Assembly: GCA_044340485.1 (NCBI GenBank)
Contig: JBIITN010000003.1
Span: 32,060 to 96,059, forward strand
Origin: UBA2093 sp044340485
Lineage (GTDB): Bacteria; Actinomycetota; Acidimicrobiia; Acidimicrobiales; Ilumatobacteraceae
Direction: 5' to 3'
DNA length: 64,000 bases
Shown: one piece after another, positions 7,014 to 15,794 of the stretch
How the letters are laid out: each line of letters begins with the position of its first letter
Numbering within the stretch: position 1 is the first letter of the stretch
Translations under genes and position numbers: made by a program
The notes under the pieces: model-generated
The model's input: the letters and a program-made list of their open reading frames with translations, nothing else
Database searches by the model: none
Told to the model about the DNA's origin: nothing

Positions 7014-9545
7014 GTGTCGCATCTCAATAATCCATACCGACTTCCACGTACGGTCTTGCCACGTCGCTACGACGTCACACTTGATCCGAACCTCAGTACT
7101 GCAGCTTTCTCTGGATCAGTCACCATTGAAGCCGAGGTCGTGAACCCGACTCGCGAAGTGGTAATGAATGCCAAAGAACTCACCGTGTCATCTGTGTCAG
7201 TGAACGGTGTGGATTCGTCCTTCTCTTTGCATGAAGAGACCGAGCGACTCGTCATCTCTTCCGACGTTCAACAAGGACCCTGCACTATCACCATTAAATT
7301 CACTGGGATATTGAACGACAAACTGCGTGGCTTTTATCGCTCAACATTCACTGACGACAACGGAATCGAACACGTCATTGCTACAACCCAGATGCAATCC
7401 ACCGACTGTCGTCAAGCCTTCCCTTGTTTTGATGAACCCGACATGAAAGCAGTGTTTGGAATTCGCCTTATTGTGGACCCGGCCCTGATGGCGATTTCAA
7501 ATGGACCGGAAATTGCCCGCGACATCACAGACGACAACCGGGTGCGCATCACATTCGCTGACACAATGGCGATGTCTACATATCTGGTGGCTTTTGTAGT
7601 GGGTCCACTTGAAGCAACTGATCCCGTTGATGTCAACGGTGTACCCGTGCGCGTGGTTCATGTTCCCGGCAAAGCACATCTCACCGAATTTGGATTACGC
7701 GTGGCGGCATTTTCGCTGGATTGGTTTCAGACGTACTACGGCATTCCGTATCCAAGCGAAAAAGTCGACCTCATTGCCCTGCCCGACTTCGCAGCTGGTG
7801 CGATGGAGAACTTGGGTTGCATCACCTTCCGTGAAGTACTACTTCTTGTCGATCCCGCCACTTCCACTCAGATTGAACAGCAGTTAGTGGCAGATGTCGT
7901 GGCCCACGAACTTGCTCACATGTGGTTTGGTGATTTGGTCACGATGCGTTGGTGGAATGGCATTTGGCTCAACGAAGCATTTGCGACATTTATGGAGATT
8001 GCTGCGTGTGATGCATTTGCTCCGCACTGGCAACGCTGGACCACATTTGGACTCGAACGCAGTGTCGCCTTCGAAACCGACTCGCTGCATTCGACACGAG
8101 CCGTAGAGTACGAGGTGAACTCACCAAATGATAGTGAAGGAATGTTTGACGTCCTCACATATCAAAAAGGTGGCGCGTTACTGCGGATGCTCGAGCAATA
8201 TCTTGGACCCGAACGCTTCCGTGCAGGAGTGAGCACGTATCTCAAACGCCATAGTTACTCCAATACCGAAACCAACGACCTCTGGGATGCAATTGAAGAC
8301 ACCGTCAATAGCGATGGTGGTGACAAGGTACCGGTGCGGCGCTTGATGGACAGTTGGATCTGGCAACCTGGCTATCCACTCATCTCCGCCGAGACAAACG
8401 GCTCCGACGTGGTGCTCACACAACGTCGTTTTCTGTTTGATGGCAAATCAGATTCAACACACTGGGTAGTTCCCATTCATGTCACTATCGACGGCGCGGA
8501 GCATAAAGTGCTCCTCGATTCTGAATCCGTGCGCATTCCCCTACCACGACCAGACGCAGTTGTCGTTGTAAACAGTGGTGGCCATGGCTTCTATCGCGTT
8601 TCCTACTCGCCTGCCTTGCTACAGAGAATTACGGGCGATACCTTGCGCGAACGTAATGTGCTCGAGCGCTACAACCTTGTCGATGACGCGTGGAACGCGG
8701 TCGTTGCAGGAGCATTACCAGCTTCAGATTTCTTGTTGTTCGCTGAAGGTTTTGCGCACGAGCGTGATTTAGCTGTATGGCAGGCATTAACAATTGGCCT
8801 ACGTGGATTATCTCGTCTTATCGAGGGCAAACCACTTGATGAATTACGTGTACGTATCCGTGCGCTTGTCGTACCAGTGTTGGCGGATCTCACATGGGAT
8901 CCGCGTCATGACGAAGATGAACTCACGTCGAAACTGCGAGGAGTGCTTGTAGGTGCGCTCGCCATCTTGGGGCAAGACCAAGATGCGCAGCTACGTTGCC
9001 GCGACATCTTTTCCCGCGCAGACACCGACAACATTCATCCTGAACTTGTCGCGGCTGCCACATCGGTTGTTGCGTCAATTGGTGATGGAAATGATTATGA
9101 GTTCTTTATCGATCGCGTGAAGAACCCACGCACGCCACAAGAACAGATCCGGATGTTGTATGCACTCGCAGACTTCGACGACGCTGACTTGATGAAACGC
9201 ACATGTCAATTTGCGTTTTCAAACGACGTCAAAACACAAAATGCACCGTTTCTACTCAATCGTTGTATCGCAAACAGAAACCATGGAGAAATTGCGTGGA
9301 CTGCCGTTCGCGATAATTGGAGCGATGCGAACGACAGATTCCCTGTCAACACAATTGTGCGGATGGTTGATTCAGTAAAGATGCTCACCACAGACGAAGC
9401 AGCGCGCGACGTACCGGCGTTTTTTACCAGTCACCCAATACCACAAGCAGTGAAGGTACTGGAGCAGATCCTCGAACGTCAGCGCGTGAACCTGGCATTA
9501 CGACAGCGCGAATCTGAGGCACTGTCACAGAGCATGCTCACATAG
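7014..9545 (+). CDS. pepN: M1-family zinc aminopeptidase (PepN-like)
   Basis: An 843-residue cytoplasmic metallo-aminopeptidase that removes N-terminal residues from peptides. The substrate-recognition motif GAMEN is at about residue 262. The zinc site HELAHMWFGD begins at about residue 298, and the third ligand lies in NEAFATFME about 20 residues later. The N-terminal beta domain precedes these, and the C-terminal 330 residues match the ERAP1-like helical domain found in long M1 enzymes. The length is normal for an actinobacterial PepN. The start is a GTG with an upstream -10 box and no ribosome-binding site. It is divergent from the PfkB gene with only 48 bp between starts. Confidence 0.95.
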   Translation: MSHLNNPYRLPRTVLPRRYDVTLDPNLSTAAFSGSVTIEAEVVNPTREVVMNAKELTVSSVSVNGVDSSFSLHEETERLVISSDVQQGPCTITIKFTGILNDKLRGFYRSTFTDDNGIEHVIATTQMQSTDCRQAFPCFDEPDMKAVFGIRLIVDPALMAISNGPEIARDITDDNRVRITFADTMAMSTYLVAFVVGPLEATDPVDVNGVPVRVVHVPGKAHLTEFGLRVAAFSLDWFQTYYGIPYPSEKVDLIALPDFAAGAMENLGCITFREVLLLVDPATSTQIEQQLVADVVAHELAHMWFGDLVTMRWWNGIWLNEAFATFMEIAACDAFAPHWQRWTTFGLERSVAFETDSLHSTRAVEYEVNSPNDSEGMFDVLTYQKGGALLRMLEQYLGPERFRAGVSTYLKRHSYSNTETNDLWDAIEDTVNSDGGDKVPVRRLMDSWIWQPGYPLISAETNGSDVVLTQRRFLFDGKSDSTHWVVPIHVTIDGAEHKVLLDSESVRIPLPRPDAVVVVNSGGHGFYRVSYSPALLQRITGDTLRERNVLERYNLVDDAWNAVVAGALPASDFLLFAEGFAHERDLAVWQALTIGLRGLSRLIEGKPLDELRVRIRALVVPVLADLTWDPRHDEDELTSKLRGVLVGALAILGQDQDAQLRCRDIFSRADTDNIHPELVAAATSVVASIGDGNDYEFFIDRVKNPRTPQEQIRMLYALADFDDADLMKRTCQFAFSNDVKTQNAPFLLNRCIANRNHGEIAWTAVRDNWSDANDRFPVNTIVRMVDSVKMLTTDEAARDVPAFFTSHPIPQAVKVLEQILERQRVNLALRQRESEALSQSMLT

Positions 9546-9584
9546 ATTCAGCCCCTCGCATGAAGAGTTCTTCGCAGAGAAGTA

Positions 9585-10202
9585 CTAGGCGGCGCGACGA
9601 TAGTGATACGAGCGGCGCAAGTACTGCTGTTGACGCAGTTGCACCAACGTGTAGCAGTACCCCATCAAAACCACGACTGCGACAGCAAACAAAACAATCA
9701 TGAGTGTGCTGCCCGTTGTGAGCGACAAAAACAGCGTCGCTGCATTGACAGCCAGAAGGCCAAATAATGCATTGGTACGACGACGACGCAAGACTTCTCG
9801 CGGTGACAAAAACACTTCTTCGCGCGCGTAATGGGAACGGGTGAGATCTTGATGATGTGCACGGCGATGACGCCCGGTGCCGTCTGCTTCATGCATTGAA
9901 GCCACTGTGTTGTCACCGTAATAGACATCCTCACGGGGAGCGTCATAGTACCGATCGTCCATGTACGGAGCCGGGACAGGGCGACGAACTGGTTGTACGC
10001 GTGGTGAGGACACCAACGGGCGAGACATAGCCCGCATGGGAGCTTGAGCGCGAGGGCCCTGAGTGCGTTGCAACGTGTTGAGTTGACGTCGGAAATCAGA
10101 TACCGACGAGGAAGAACCAACATCAAAGCGGGCGCGCAACAACGGCGGCAATAACACTGCCAGCCACGCGGCTCCCACAAGAAGGAGGATCAACTTGCTC
10201 AT
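9585..10202 (-). CDS. GlpR/SepX-like membrane protein (putative cell-division receptor)
   Basis: A 205-residue membrane protein with one N-terminal transmembrane helix (about 4-22, ending LLPPLLRAR) and a conserved-looking SVSDFRRQLNTLQR segment right after it. A long low-complexity Arg/Pro/Tyr-rich cytoplasmic linker (about 45-135) follows, then two closely spaced C-terminal helices (about 143-180). This layout matches actinobacterial GlpR (Corynebacterium) and SepX (Streptomyces; Rv0996 in M. tuberculosis), which bind the MoeA-like protein Glp and link it to FtsZ at the septum. The assignment rests on architecture and neighbourhood (moeA, galU and the FmdB gene nearby), not on a database hit. 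A 263 bp leader region precedes it. Confidence 0.6.
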   Translation of the reverse strand: MSKLILLLVGAAWLAVLLPPLLRARFDVGSSSSVSDFRRQLNTLQRTQGPRAQAPMRAMSRPLVSSPRVQPVRRPVPAPYMDDRYYDAPREDVYYGDNTVASMHEADGTGRHRRAHHQDLTRSHYAREEVFLSPREVLRRRRTNALFGLLAVNAATLFLSLTTGSTLMIVLFAVAVVVLMGYCYTLVQLRQQQYLRRSYHYRRAA

Positions 10203-10465
10203 CTATCAGTCCCACCATGAACTGGGTCGCGCTACGAAGTGGCACGACGGATCTACTCGTACGTTGGGGCCGTAACCCGTAGCTCTATTGGCGATAGAGC
10301 CACTGCCCGAAAGGCACTTGGATAATTCTACGGAACTAGGTTTCTCAAGACCACGATATGAGCCCTGAATTCGCAGGAATGTGTCTCAGAAAGGGCATTT
10401 GATGGCAAAAAATGTCAAAAAATGGCCAATTTTGAGCCCCTTGAGACGAACGTCTCAGACCCGAC
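10203..10465. other. Intergenic region between moaC and glpR-like gene, with hairpins
   Basis: 263 bp, unusually long for this window. Contents: a perfect 7 bp stem GCTCTAT/ATAGAGC with a 5 nt loop at 10282-10300; a short TGCC/GGCA hairpin at 10304-10316; and a near-palindrome GAGACGAACGTCTC at 10443-10456, just after the moaC stop, which could end moaC transcription but lacks a T-tract. No open reading frame with homology and no known riboswitch pattern was recognised. Confidence 0.4.
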
Positions 10466-10942
10466 TCAAGGGCGACGGTACGAGCCGGAGCGGCCCCCGT
10501 CTTTTTCCCACAACGCCAAATCCGAAATGGTCATGTTCTTATCTGCGCTCTTGCACATGTCGTAAATCGTGAGCGCCGCAATTGAACAGGCAGTGAGAGC
10601 TTCCATCTCGACACCAGTGCGATCCACCGTTCCCACAGTGGCAACGACATCGATCCCGTCGGTTCCGATCTCAAAATCCACCGTCACCGAGGAAATCATG
10701 AGCGGATGACATAGCGGGATGAGGTCACTGGTCTTTTTGGCCGCTTGAATTCCTGCCACTCGGGCCACACCAATGACGTCGCCTTTTTTCATGCCACCAT
10801 CACGAATGGCCGCAGCGGTAGCCGGATCCATCGACACGCGACATCTCGCAACCGCACGTCGGTTGCTGACATCCTTGCCTCCCACATCAACCATGTGAGC
10901 GTTGCCCTCAGATGTGAGATGGCTAAATGTGGGTTCTGACAC
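10466..10942 (-). CDS. moaC: Cyclic pyranopterin monophosphate synthase MoaC
   Basis: A 158-residue enzyme that, after MoaA, converts the cyclised GTP intermediate into cyclic pyranopterin monophosphate for molybdenum cofactor. Diagnostic motifs are MVDVGGKDVSNRRAVA near the N-terminus, KKTSDLIPLCHPLM in the middle (substrate-binding Lys, His and Cys region), and TGVEMEALTACSIAALTIYDMCK near the C-terminus. Length is normal. It lies 24 bp behind the CstR-like repressor gene on the same strand, so it may be read from the same sulfide-responsive promoter. moaA and moeA lie on the same strand, beyond the divergently oriented cstB. Confidence 0.95.
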   Translation of the reverse strand: MSEPTFSHLTSEGNAHMVDVGGKDVSNRRAVARCRVSMDPATAAAIRDGGMKKGDVIGVARVAGIQAAKKTSDLIPLCHPLMISSVTVDFEIGTDGIDVVATVGTVDRTGVEMEALTACSIAALTIYDMCKSADKNMTISDLALWEKDGGRSGSYRRP

Positions 10943-10966
10943 GAACGTCAGCGTAGCGAATTCGCG

Positions 10967-11236
10967 TTACTTCAACTTCAAGAAGAGTTTTTCAACTTCT
11001 TCCATAGTAAAGCCTTCTTTTCCGGCTTTTTTCGGGTCCTGTAAACAACGTTGCATTCCCGATGACAACAACTTGAAACCAACTTGGTCAAGTGCGGTGC
11101 TTGCCGCTGACAATTGCGTTATGACTTCACGACATTCACGCCCTTCTTCGATCATGGTGCGAATAGCGCGCACCTGACCTTCGATTCGTGCCAGACGTGT
11201 CGTGAGATTCTTTGTGAGCTCGGGCTCTAGATCCAT
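10967..11236 (-). CDS. CsoR/CstR-family transcriptional repressor, persulfide-sensing type
   Basis: An 89-residue all-helical repressor of the CsoR/RcnR family. The Cu(I)-sensing members use a Cys-His-Cys set. Here the two cysteines are kept (Cys35 in GRECREVI and Cys64 in GMQRC), but the His position holds Gly60. Loss of the His with retention of both Cys is the pattern of CstR, which forms inter-cysteine di-, tri- or tetrasulfides when exposed to hydropersulfide. It is divergent from a CstB-like persulfide dioxygenase/rhodanese, the classical CstR target, with a palindromic operator between them. A -10 box TACGCT lies 7 nt upstream of its ATG. Confidence 0.82.
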   Translation of the reverse strand: MDLEPELTKNLTTRLARIEGQVRAIRTMIEEGRECREVITQLSAASTALDQVGFKLLSSGMQRCLQDPKKAGKEGFTMEEVEKLFLKLK

Positions 11237-11243
11237 GCCTCAC

Positions 11244-11249
11244 AGCGTA
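11244..11249 (-). promoter_or_regulatory. Leaderless -10 box of the cstR-like gene
   Basis: Minus-strand TACGCT, 7 nt from the ATG at 11236. The operator at 11256-11271 lies directly upstream and would overlap the promoter. Confidence 0.45.
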
Positions 11250-11255
11250 CCACGA

Positions 11256-11271
11256 ATACCCTTTGGGGTAT
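11256..11271. promoter_or_regulatory. CsoR/CstR-type operator palindrome
   Basis: Perfect inverted repeat ATACCC-TTTG-GGGTAT in the 61 bp divergent gap between the cstR-like and cstB-like genes. A/T-flanked C-tract/G-tract dyads are the known type of operator for this repressor family. It lies about 14 bp upstream of the cstB -10 box, at the -35 position, so binding should block both promoters. Confidence 0.72.
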
Positions 11272-11284
11272 CCAAATTTCTGGG

Positions 11285-11290
11285 TATACT
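11285..11290 (+). promoter_or_regulatory. Leaderless -10 box of the cstB-like gene
   Basis: TATACT followed by 7 nt and the ATG at 11298. It is the best -10 match in the window and lies immediately downstream of the CstR-type operator. Confidence 0.55.
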
Positions 11291-11297
11291 CAGCTTC

Positions 11298-12671
11298 ATG
11301 AGCATGATTTTTGAGCAGTTTTATTTGGATTGTCTCTCCCAGGCCTCCTACCTCATCGGCGATACCTCGTCAGGTCGTGCGGTAGTTGTTGACCCCACCC
11401 GCGATGTTCAGCAATACCTCGACAGCGCAAAACAACATGGCCTCACCATTGAGTTGGTCCTGGAAACACACTTCCATGCCGACTTTCTGTCCGGGCATCT
11501 TGAACTCGCAAACGCCACCGGTGGCGTCGTTGGTTTCGGCTCGGTTGCTCAACCAGAGTTTTCCGCACGTCTTTTTGCCGACGGCGAGCGTTATTCACTA
11601 GGCGATGTCACCCTCGAGATCCGCCATACTCCTGGGCACACTCCAGAGTCCATCTCGATCGTGGTGTTTGAAACCGCAACCTCGACAACTCCATACGGTG
11701 TTCTCACCGGCGACACGATGTTTATCGGTGACGTCGGACGTCCCGATCTGTTGGTGTCGATTGGTCGCACAGCGGAAGATTTGGCTAAAGACCTGTACTC
11801 GTCACTGCGCACGAAGCTGCTCACCCTCCCCGATGAAACACGGGTATTCCCTGCTCACGGTGCGGGCTCTGCATGCGGCAAAAACTTGTCCACCGAAACA
11901 CAATCAACAATTGGTGAACAGCGTCGCGACAACTATGCATTGCAGTTCAACGACGTCGAGTCATTTGTAGCTGCGGTAACAGAAGGTCAGCCCCCGGCAC
12001 CGGGGTACTTCGCCTACGACGCACAACGAAACAAGCAAGATCGAGCTCTGCTCGACGAACACACTGCGCCCACACAGATGAGTGTGCCCGATGCAGTTGC
12101 TGCTCATGGCCGAGGTGTTCAGTTAGTCGATACGCGCGATTCGCAGTTTTTTGCCACCGGCCACTTACGTGGATCGGTCAACGTCGGATTGCAAGGCCGA
12201 TACGCCGAATACGCGGGCTCAGTGATTCGTCCTGATGAAGAAATTGTCCTCATCACAGAACCCGGATATGAGCTTGAAGCAAAAATTCGTTTGGGACGTA
12301 TTGGCTATGACCGTGTTGTCGGGTGGGCATCAGTTGACGAACTGGTCGAGCACCCCGACCTTGTTGACAAAGCATCACGATTAACACCACGCCAATTTGC
12401 AGACCGCACTGCGAGCGTTTCCAATCTTCAGATTGTCGACGTCCGCGGAGAAGGCGAATACAAAGTCAACCATTACGACGGCGCTACAAATATTCCTGTT
12501 TCCCAACTCAATGCCCGTCTCTCGGAACTTGACCCATCGCGTCCTACCGTTGTGTACTGCGCCGGTGGATACCGTTCGTCGATTGCGGCGAGTGTGTTGC
12601 GTTCGGTGGGCTTTTCAGATGTCTCCGACGTGCTCGGTGGTTTTGAAGCAATGGTGCAGTCGCAAAACTGA
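11298..12671 (+). CDS. Persulfide dioxygenase-rhodanese fusion (CstB-like)
   Basis: A 457-residue three-domain enzyme for detoxifying sulfane sulfur. The N-terminal metallo-beta-lactamase domain (about 1-245) has ETHFHADFLSGH (His58, His60, Asp62), TPGHTPESIS and TGDTMFIGDVGRPD, as in non-heme iron persulfide dioxygenases. The middle rhodanese domain (about 260-350) lacks an active-site Cys (ITEPGYE at that position), while the C-terminal rhodanese has the active loop YCAGGYRS. This MBL-pseudorhodanese-rhodanese layout is that of CstB, which oxidises CoA or bacillithiol persulfides to thiosulfate. The start at 11298 follows a -10 box; the upstream in-frame extension would cover the operator and promoter. 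Confidence 0.88.
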   Translation: MSMIFEQFYLDCLSQASYLIGDTSSGRAVVVDPTRDVQQYLDSAKQHGLTIELVLETHFHADFLSGHLELANATGGVVGFGSVAQPEFSARLFADGERYSLGDVTLEIRHTPGHTPESISIVVFETATSTTPYGVLTGDTMFIGDVGRPDLLVSIGRTAEDLAKDLYSSLRTKLLTLPDETRVFPAHGAGSACGKNLSTETQSTIGEQRRDNYALQFNDVESFVAAVTEGQPPAPGYFAYDAQRNKQDRALLDEHTAPTQMSVPDAVAAHGRGVQLVDTRDSQFFATGHLRGSVNVGLQGRYAEYAGSVIRPDEEIVLITEPGYELEAKIRLGRIGYDRVVGWASVDELVEHPDLVDKASRLTPRQFADRTASVSNLQIVDVRGEGEYKVNHYDGATNIPVSQLNARLSELDPSRPTVVYCAGGYRSSIAASVLRSVGFSDVSDVLGGFEAMVQSQN

Positions 12672-12704
12672 ACTGCACATTGCAATAATCACATGTAGCA
12701 ACAA

Positions 12705-13484
12705 TCACACGTCGCGGCGATACGGAAAATGTGGAGTTCGCTTTTCCAAAAATGCGGTCACGCCTTCTTTATCTTCGCCCGTTCGCGTCACTTCGTTAGC
12801 CCAATGTTGTGACAAGGCCATGGATACATCGCCATCTGTGATGATCTCGTTCACCATCTGCTTCGTTGCAACTTGCGTGAGATGAGAGCGTTCCATCGCC
12901 ATCACATGCACGAGCTGCTTCACACGTTGTTCCAGTTCCTCTGGCTGCACAACTTCATCGACAAGACCAATTCGCACAGCGCGTTGAGCATCAATGAGCT
13001 CGCCAGAAAACAGCAAATGCTTTGTGGCAGTGGGACCAATATTCTGAACAGCGCGTCGTAAAGCGTATGTGGGGTAGATAATTCCTAATTTTGCAGGTGT
13101 AATTCCAAACTGCGCCGTCGTGTCAGCAATGCGGATGTCGCATGCGTTGATGATTTGCACTCCCCCGCCAACACAACTACCTCGAATCATCGCAACTGAC
13201 GGACCAGGGAAAGCCGCAATGGCTTCCTCTGCGTCACGATTGGCCTCGCCATAGCGACCGCCGTTTCCTTCCGTAAGACCCGAAATGTCGGCGCCGGCAC
13301 AAAAGTGAGCGCCTTCCCCCGTGATCACGAGAATTTTCGCCGACGGATTCACCGACAATTGAGAGACAATCTCTGCAATCTCACGCCACATGTCAAACGT
13401 TATTGCATTTCGTTTATCGGCCCGATTTAGCGTCAGAGTGGCAACATGTTCGTGCACTTGCACGTGAAGCGCATCGATTGTCAT
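12705..13484 (-). CDS. Enoyl-CoA hydratase/isomerase family protein
   Basis: A 259-residue crotonase. Motifs: LTLNRADKRNAITF (about 17-30), GAHFCAGADISGLTEG (about 57-72), RGSCVGGGVQIINACDIRIA (about 99-118) and FGITPAKLGIIYP in the usual active-site region. It sits 6 bp downstream of moaA on the same strand, so it is probably co-transcribed with moeA-moaA although no link with molybdenum cofactor is known; this may be incidental packing. It is convergent with the cstB-like gene (33 bp apart). Substrate unknown. Confidence 0.87.
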   Translation of the reverse strand: MTIDALHVQVHEHVATLTLNRADKRNAITFDMWREIAEIVSQLSVNPSAKILVITGEGAHFCAGADISGLTEGNGGRYGEANRDAEEAIAAFPGPSVAMIRGSCVGGGVQIINACDIRIADTTAQFGITPAKLGIIYPTYALRRAVQNIGPTATKHLLFSGELIDAQRAVRIGLVDEVVQPEELEQRVKQLVHVMAMERSHLTQVATKQMVNEIITDGDVSMALSQHWANEVTRTGEDKEGVTAFLEKRTPHFPYRRDV

Positions 13485-13490
13485 GGGCTG

Positions 13491-14510
13491 CTAGCCGCCG
13501 ATCTGGCTCATCGAACGACGTGGCTTCACAAACTGCACCTGGCCAATTTGATGGCCCGCCCATTTTTTGCCAACCGCGCGAATGATCGAATCGGCAATGA
13601 CATCATCAGATGATCCGTCGCGCAACAATGCACGGAGATCTGATTCGTCGGTGGCAAATAGACATGTTCGGAACTGTCCGTCTGCTGTAATGCGGACGCG
13701 ATCACAGTCGCCACAGAATGGTTTGGTGACCGATGGAATAACCCCAACAGTTCCCTTACCGTCTAGATAACGCCAGCGATCAGCAGGTGCAGCACCACGT
13801 GCTGGCATTTGTTCCAACGGGTACACCTTGCTGATGATGGTCACGATTTCGTCTTGGCTTACCACCTTGTTGCGTTCCCACTCATTTGACGCATCAAGAG
13901 GCATGAATTCGATAAAACGAACTTCGAGTCCTTCATCACGACCAAATGTTGCGAGATCAAGAATCTCATCATCGTTAACACCGCGCTCAATAACTGCATT
14001 GATCTTGATTGGATGAAAACCCGTTTCTTTTGCCGCCGCGATACCTGCCAACACATTGTCAAGCTCGTCGCGGCGTGTCATTTCCAAGAAGCGCTTTTTC
14101 TTCAGTGAATCGAGGCTGATGTTGATGCGATGCAAACCCGCCGCGCGCAAGTCATGAGCAATGTTGCGAAGCGTTGCACCATTAGTAGTGAGTGCGATAT
14201 CGGGGGCTTTCCCCGCGTAATCACTTGAGGCATCACTGGGTACCCGAAGATCGTTCAACATTTCAATCAGGCGACTGAGATGTGCACGCATGGTGGGCTC
14301 ACCGCCTGTGAGGCGAATACCGTCGACCCAGAAACGCTCAACACAAATGCGCGCAATGCGTTCGATTTCTTCAAACGTGAGGATTTCTGATCGAGGCAGC
14401 CACACGAGTCCCTCTTCTGGCATGCAATATGTGCAGCGAAAATTGCACCTATCGGTCACCGAGATACGAAGGTCTCGTACGACGCGGCCAAATGGGTCAA
14501 TGAGGTCCAC
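13491..14510 (-). CDS. moaA: GTP 3',8-cyclase MoaA (radical SAM)
   Basis: A 339-residue radical-SAM enzyme performing the first step of molybdenum cofactor synthesis from GTP. The N-terminal [4Fe-4S] site CNFRCTYC (about residues 22-29) is followed by LTGGEPTMR (SAM binding). The C-terminal cluster site CGDCDRVRITADGQFRTC is intact, and the protein ends in the Gly-Gly tail (SQIGG) needed for activity. The start is a GTG at 14510, just 9 bp after the moeA stop, so it is in an operon with moeA. Length and all cysteines are normal. Confidence 0.96.
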   Translation of the reverse strand: MDLIDPFGRVVRDLRISVTDRCNFRCTYCMPEEGLVWLPRSEILTFEEIERIARICVERFWVDGIRLTGGEPTMRAHLSRLIEMLNDLRVPSDASSDYAGKAPDIALTTNGATLRNIAHDLRAAGLHRINISLDSLKKKRFLEMTRRDELDNVLAGIAAAKETGFHPIKINAVIERGVNDDEILDLATFGRDEGLEVRFIEFMPLDASNEWERNKVVSQDEIVTIISKVYPLEQMPARGAAPADRWRYLDGKGTVGVIPSVTKPFCGDCDRVRITADGQFRTCLFATDESDLRALLRDGSSDDVIADSIIRAVGKKWAGHQIGQVQFVKPRRSMSQIGG

Positions 14511-14519
14511 GGTGCCAGT

Positions 14520-15746
14520 CTAGGGTCCAAGGAAGGTCACCGTCACGGGGTCACCTGCTTGTAATCCGCTGCCGTCTGGGACCTCGATTAAGGCGTTCGC
14601 AAGTGCCGTAGCGGCAAGTTGATGACTGCCTTGCGGGCCCGTGCGAGTGACATGTACGTGCCCATCATCTGAAAAACGAGCAAACCCGCGATCAAAGTGC
14701 ATCTTTCCGTCTGGTTTACGCACAATTTCCTCGTCAAGCACCGCCCGTACTCGTGGTCGCCATGCGGTATCACCGAATCCGCTCATAATCCGCAATGCGG
14801 GACGAGCGAGAAGCTCAAAGCTCACAAGTGACGACACAGGGTTGCCCGGTAAACCAAAAATTGGCACGTCAACACCGGTTGCGTTTCGCAGGGTTCCAAA
14901 AGCAAAAGGTTTTGCGGGCTTCATTGCAATTTGCATCCACGACATGTCGGCGATCTTTGATAACACTGCTTTCACCACGTCGTAGTCGCCCATACTCACA
15001 CCACCACTTGACACAATTGCATCGCACGACAATTCGCCAACCGCTTGACGTAGGCGAGCCTCGAGAAGAGACTCGTCATCAACAACGTTGCCAAGATCTA
15101 CTGCATCGAGACCGGCTTGTTCAACAAGCCGCAACAACATCACGCGATTGCTTTCACGAATTTGACCAATCTCGAGATCACTTCCATCTTCGACTAACTC
15201 ATCGCCTGTCGACAACACCCCGACACGTGCGGTGCGATACACCGATACGGTTCGCGCGTTGATACTGGCGAGAGTGCCAAGTACAGCGGGGGTGACAAGA
15301 GTTCCATGACAGAACACCACGGTGCCTTTGGAAACATCGCTTCCGGCATCACGAATTGATGCACCTTGAGATACCGCAGCGTTGATGCGTACGGCGTGGT
15401 CACCCACACGTTGGGTATCTTCCACCATCACAATAGCGTCGCAACCCGACGGAATCGGTGCGCCAGTCATAATGCGAATTGCAGTGCCAGGTTCGACAGA
15501 TTGTGCGGGGCGCGCACCTGCAGCCAGCTCGCCAATCACGGACAATTCGACTGGCGCCTGTGCCACATCTACTGACCTCACTGCATACCCATCGACCGCA
15601 GTATTGGCAAAATGCGGCACGTTCTCTCGAGCGACAACATCAGTAGCGAGAATCTTCCCAAGCGCGTCGCGAAAGAACACTTCAACTGTTGCGAGCACCG
15701 AACACCGTGCCAACACAATGTTGCGGGCATCCTCTAACGGCGTCAT
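14520..15746 (-). CDS. moeA: Molybdopterin molybdenumtransferase MoeA / gephyrin-like Glp
   Basis: A 408-residue MoeA-family protein that inserts molybdate into adenylated molybdopterin. Visible motifs are TAVDGYAVRS (about 48-57), TGAPIPSGCDAIVMVEDT (about 97-114), SSGGVSMGDYDVVK (about 240-253) and FGLPGNPVSSLVSFELLARP (about 292-311). In actinobacteria some MoeA paralogues (Glp) moonlight in cell division by binding FtsZ and the membrane receptor GlpR. The nearby glpR-like gene and galU make this a candidate Glp, while the adjacent moaA also supports the cofactor role. The ATG at 15746 has a TACCGT box 8 nt upstream; the longer frame adds unrelated residues. Confidence 0.93.
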   Translation of the reverse strand: MTPLEDARNIVLARCSVLATVEVFFRDALGKILATDVVARENVPHFANTAVDGYAVRSVDVAQAPVELSVIGELAAGARPAQSVEPGTAIRIMTGAPIPSGCDAIVMVEDTQRVGDHAVRINAAVSQGASIRDAGSDVSKGTVVFCHGTLVTPAVLGTLASINARTVSVYRTARVGVLSTGDELVEDGSDLEIGQIRESNRVMLLRLVEQAGLDAVDLGNVVDDESLLEARLRQAVGELSCDAIVSSGGVSMGDYDVVKAVLSKIADMSWMQIAMKPAKPFAFGTLRNATGVDVPIFGLPGNPVSSLVSFELLARPALRIMSGFGDTAWRPRVRAVLDEEIVRKPDGKMHFDRGFARFSDDGHVHVTRTGPQGSHQLAATALANALIEVPDGSGLQAGDPVTVTFLGP

Positions 15747-15794
15747 GACACATGACGGTACCGCCAACGCAACAATGTGGTGTAAACCGTATGT

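Noticed and set aside
11202..11297. Longer N-terminus for the CstB-like protein
   Set aside because: It would place the CstR operator and the -10 box inside the coding region; the MBL homology begins at 11298.
13491..15746. Molybdenum cofactor riboswitch for moaA or moeA
   Set aside because: Only 9 bp separate moeA and moaA, and 48 bp precede moeA; there is no room for the structure.
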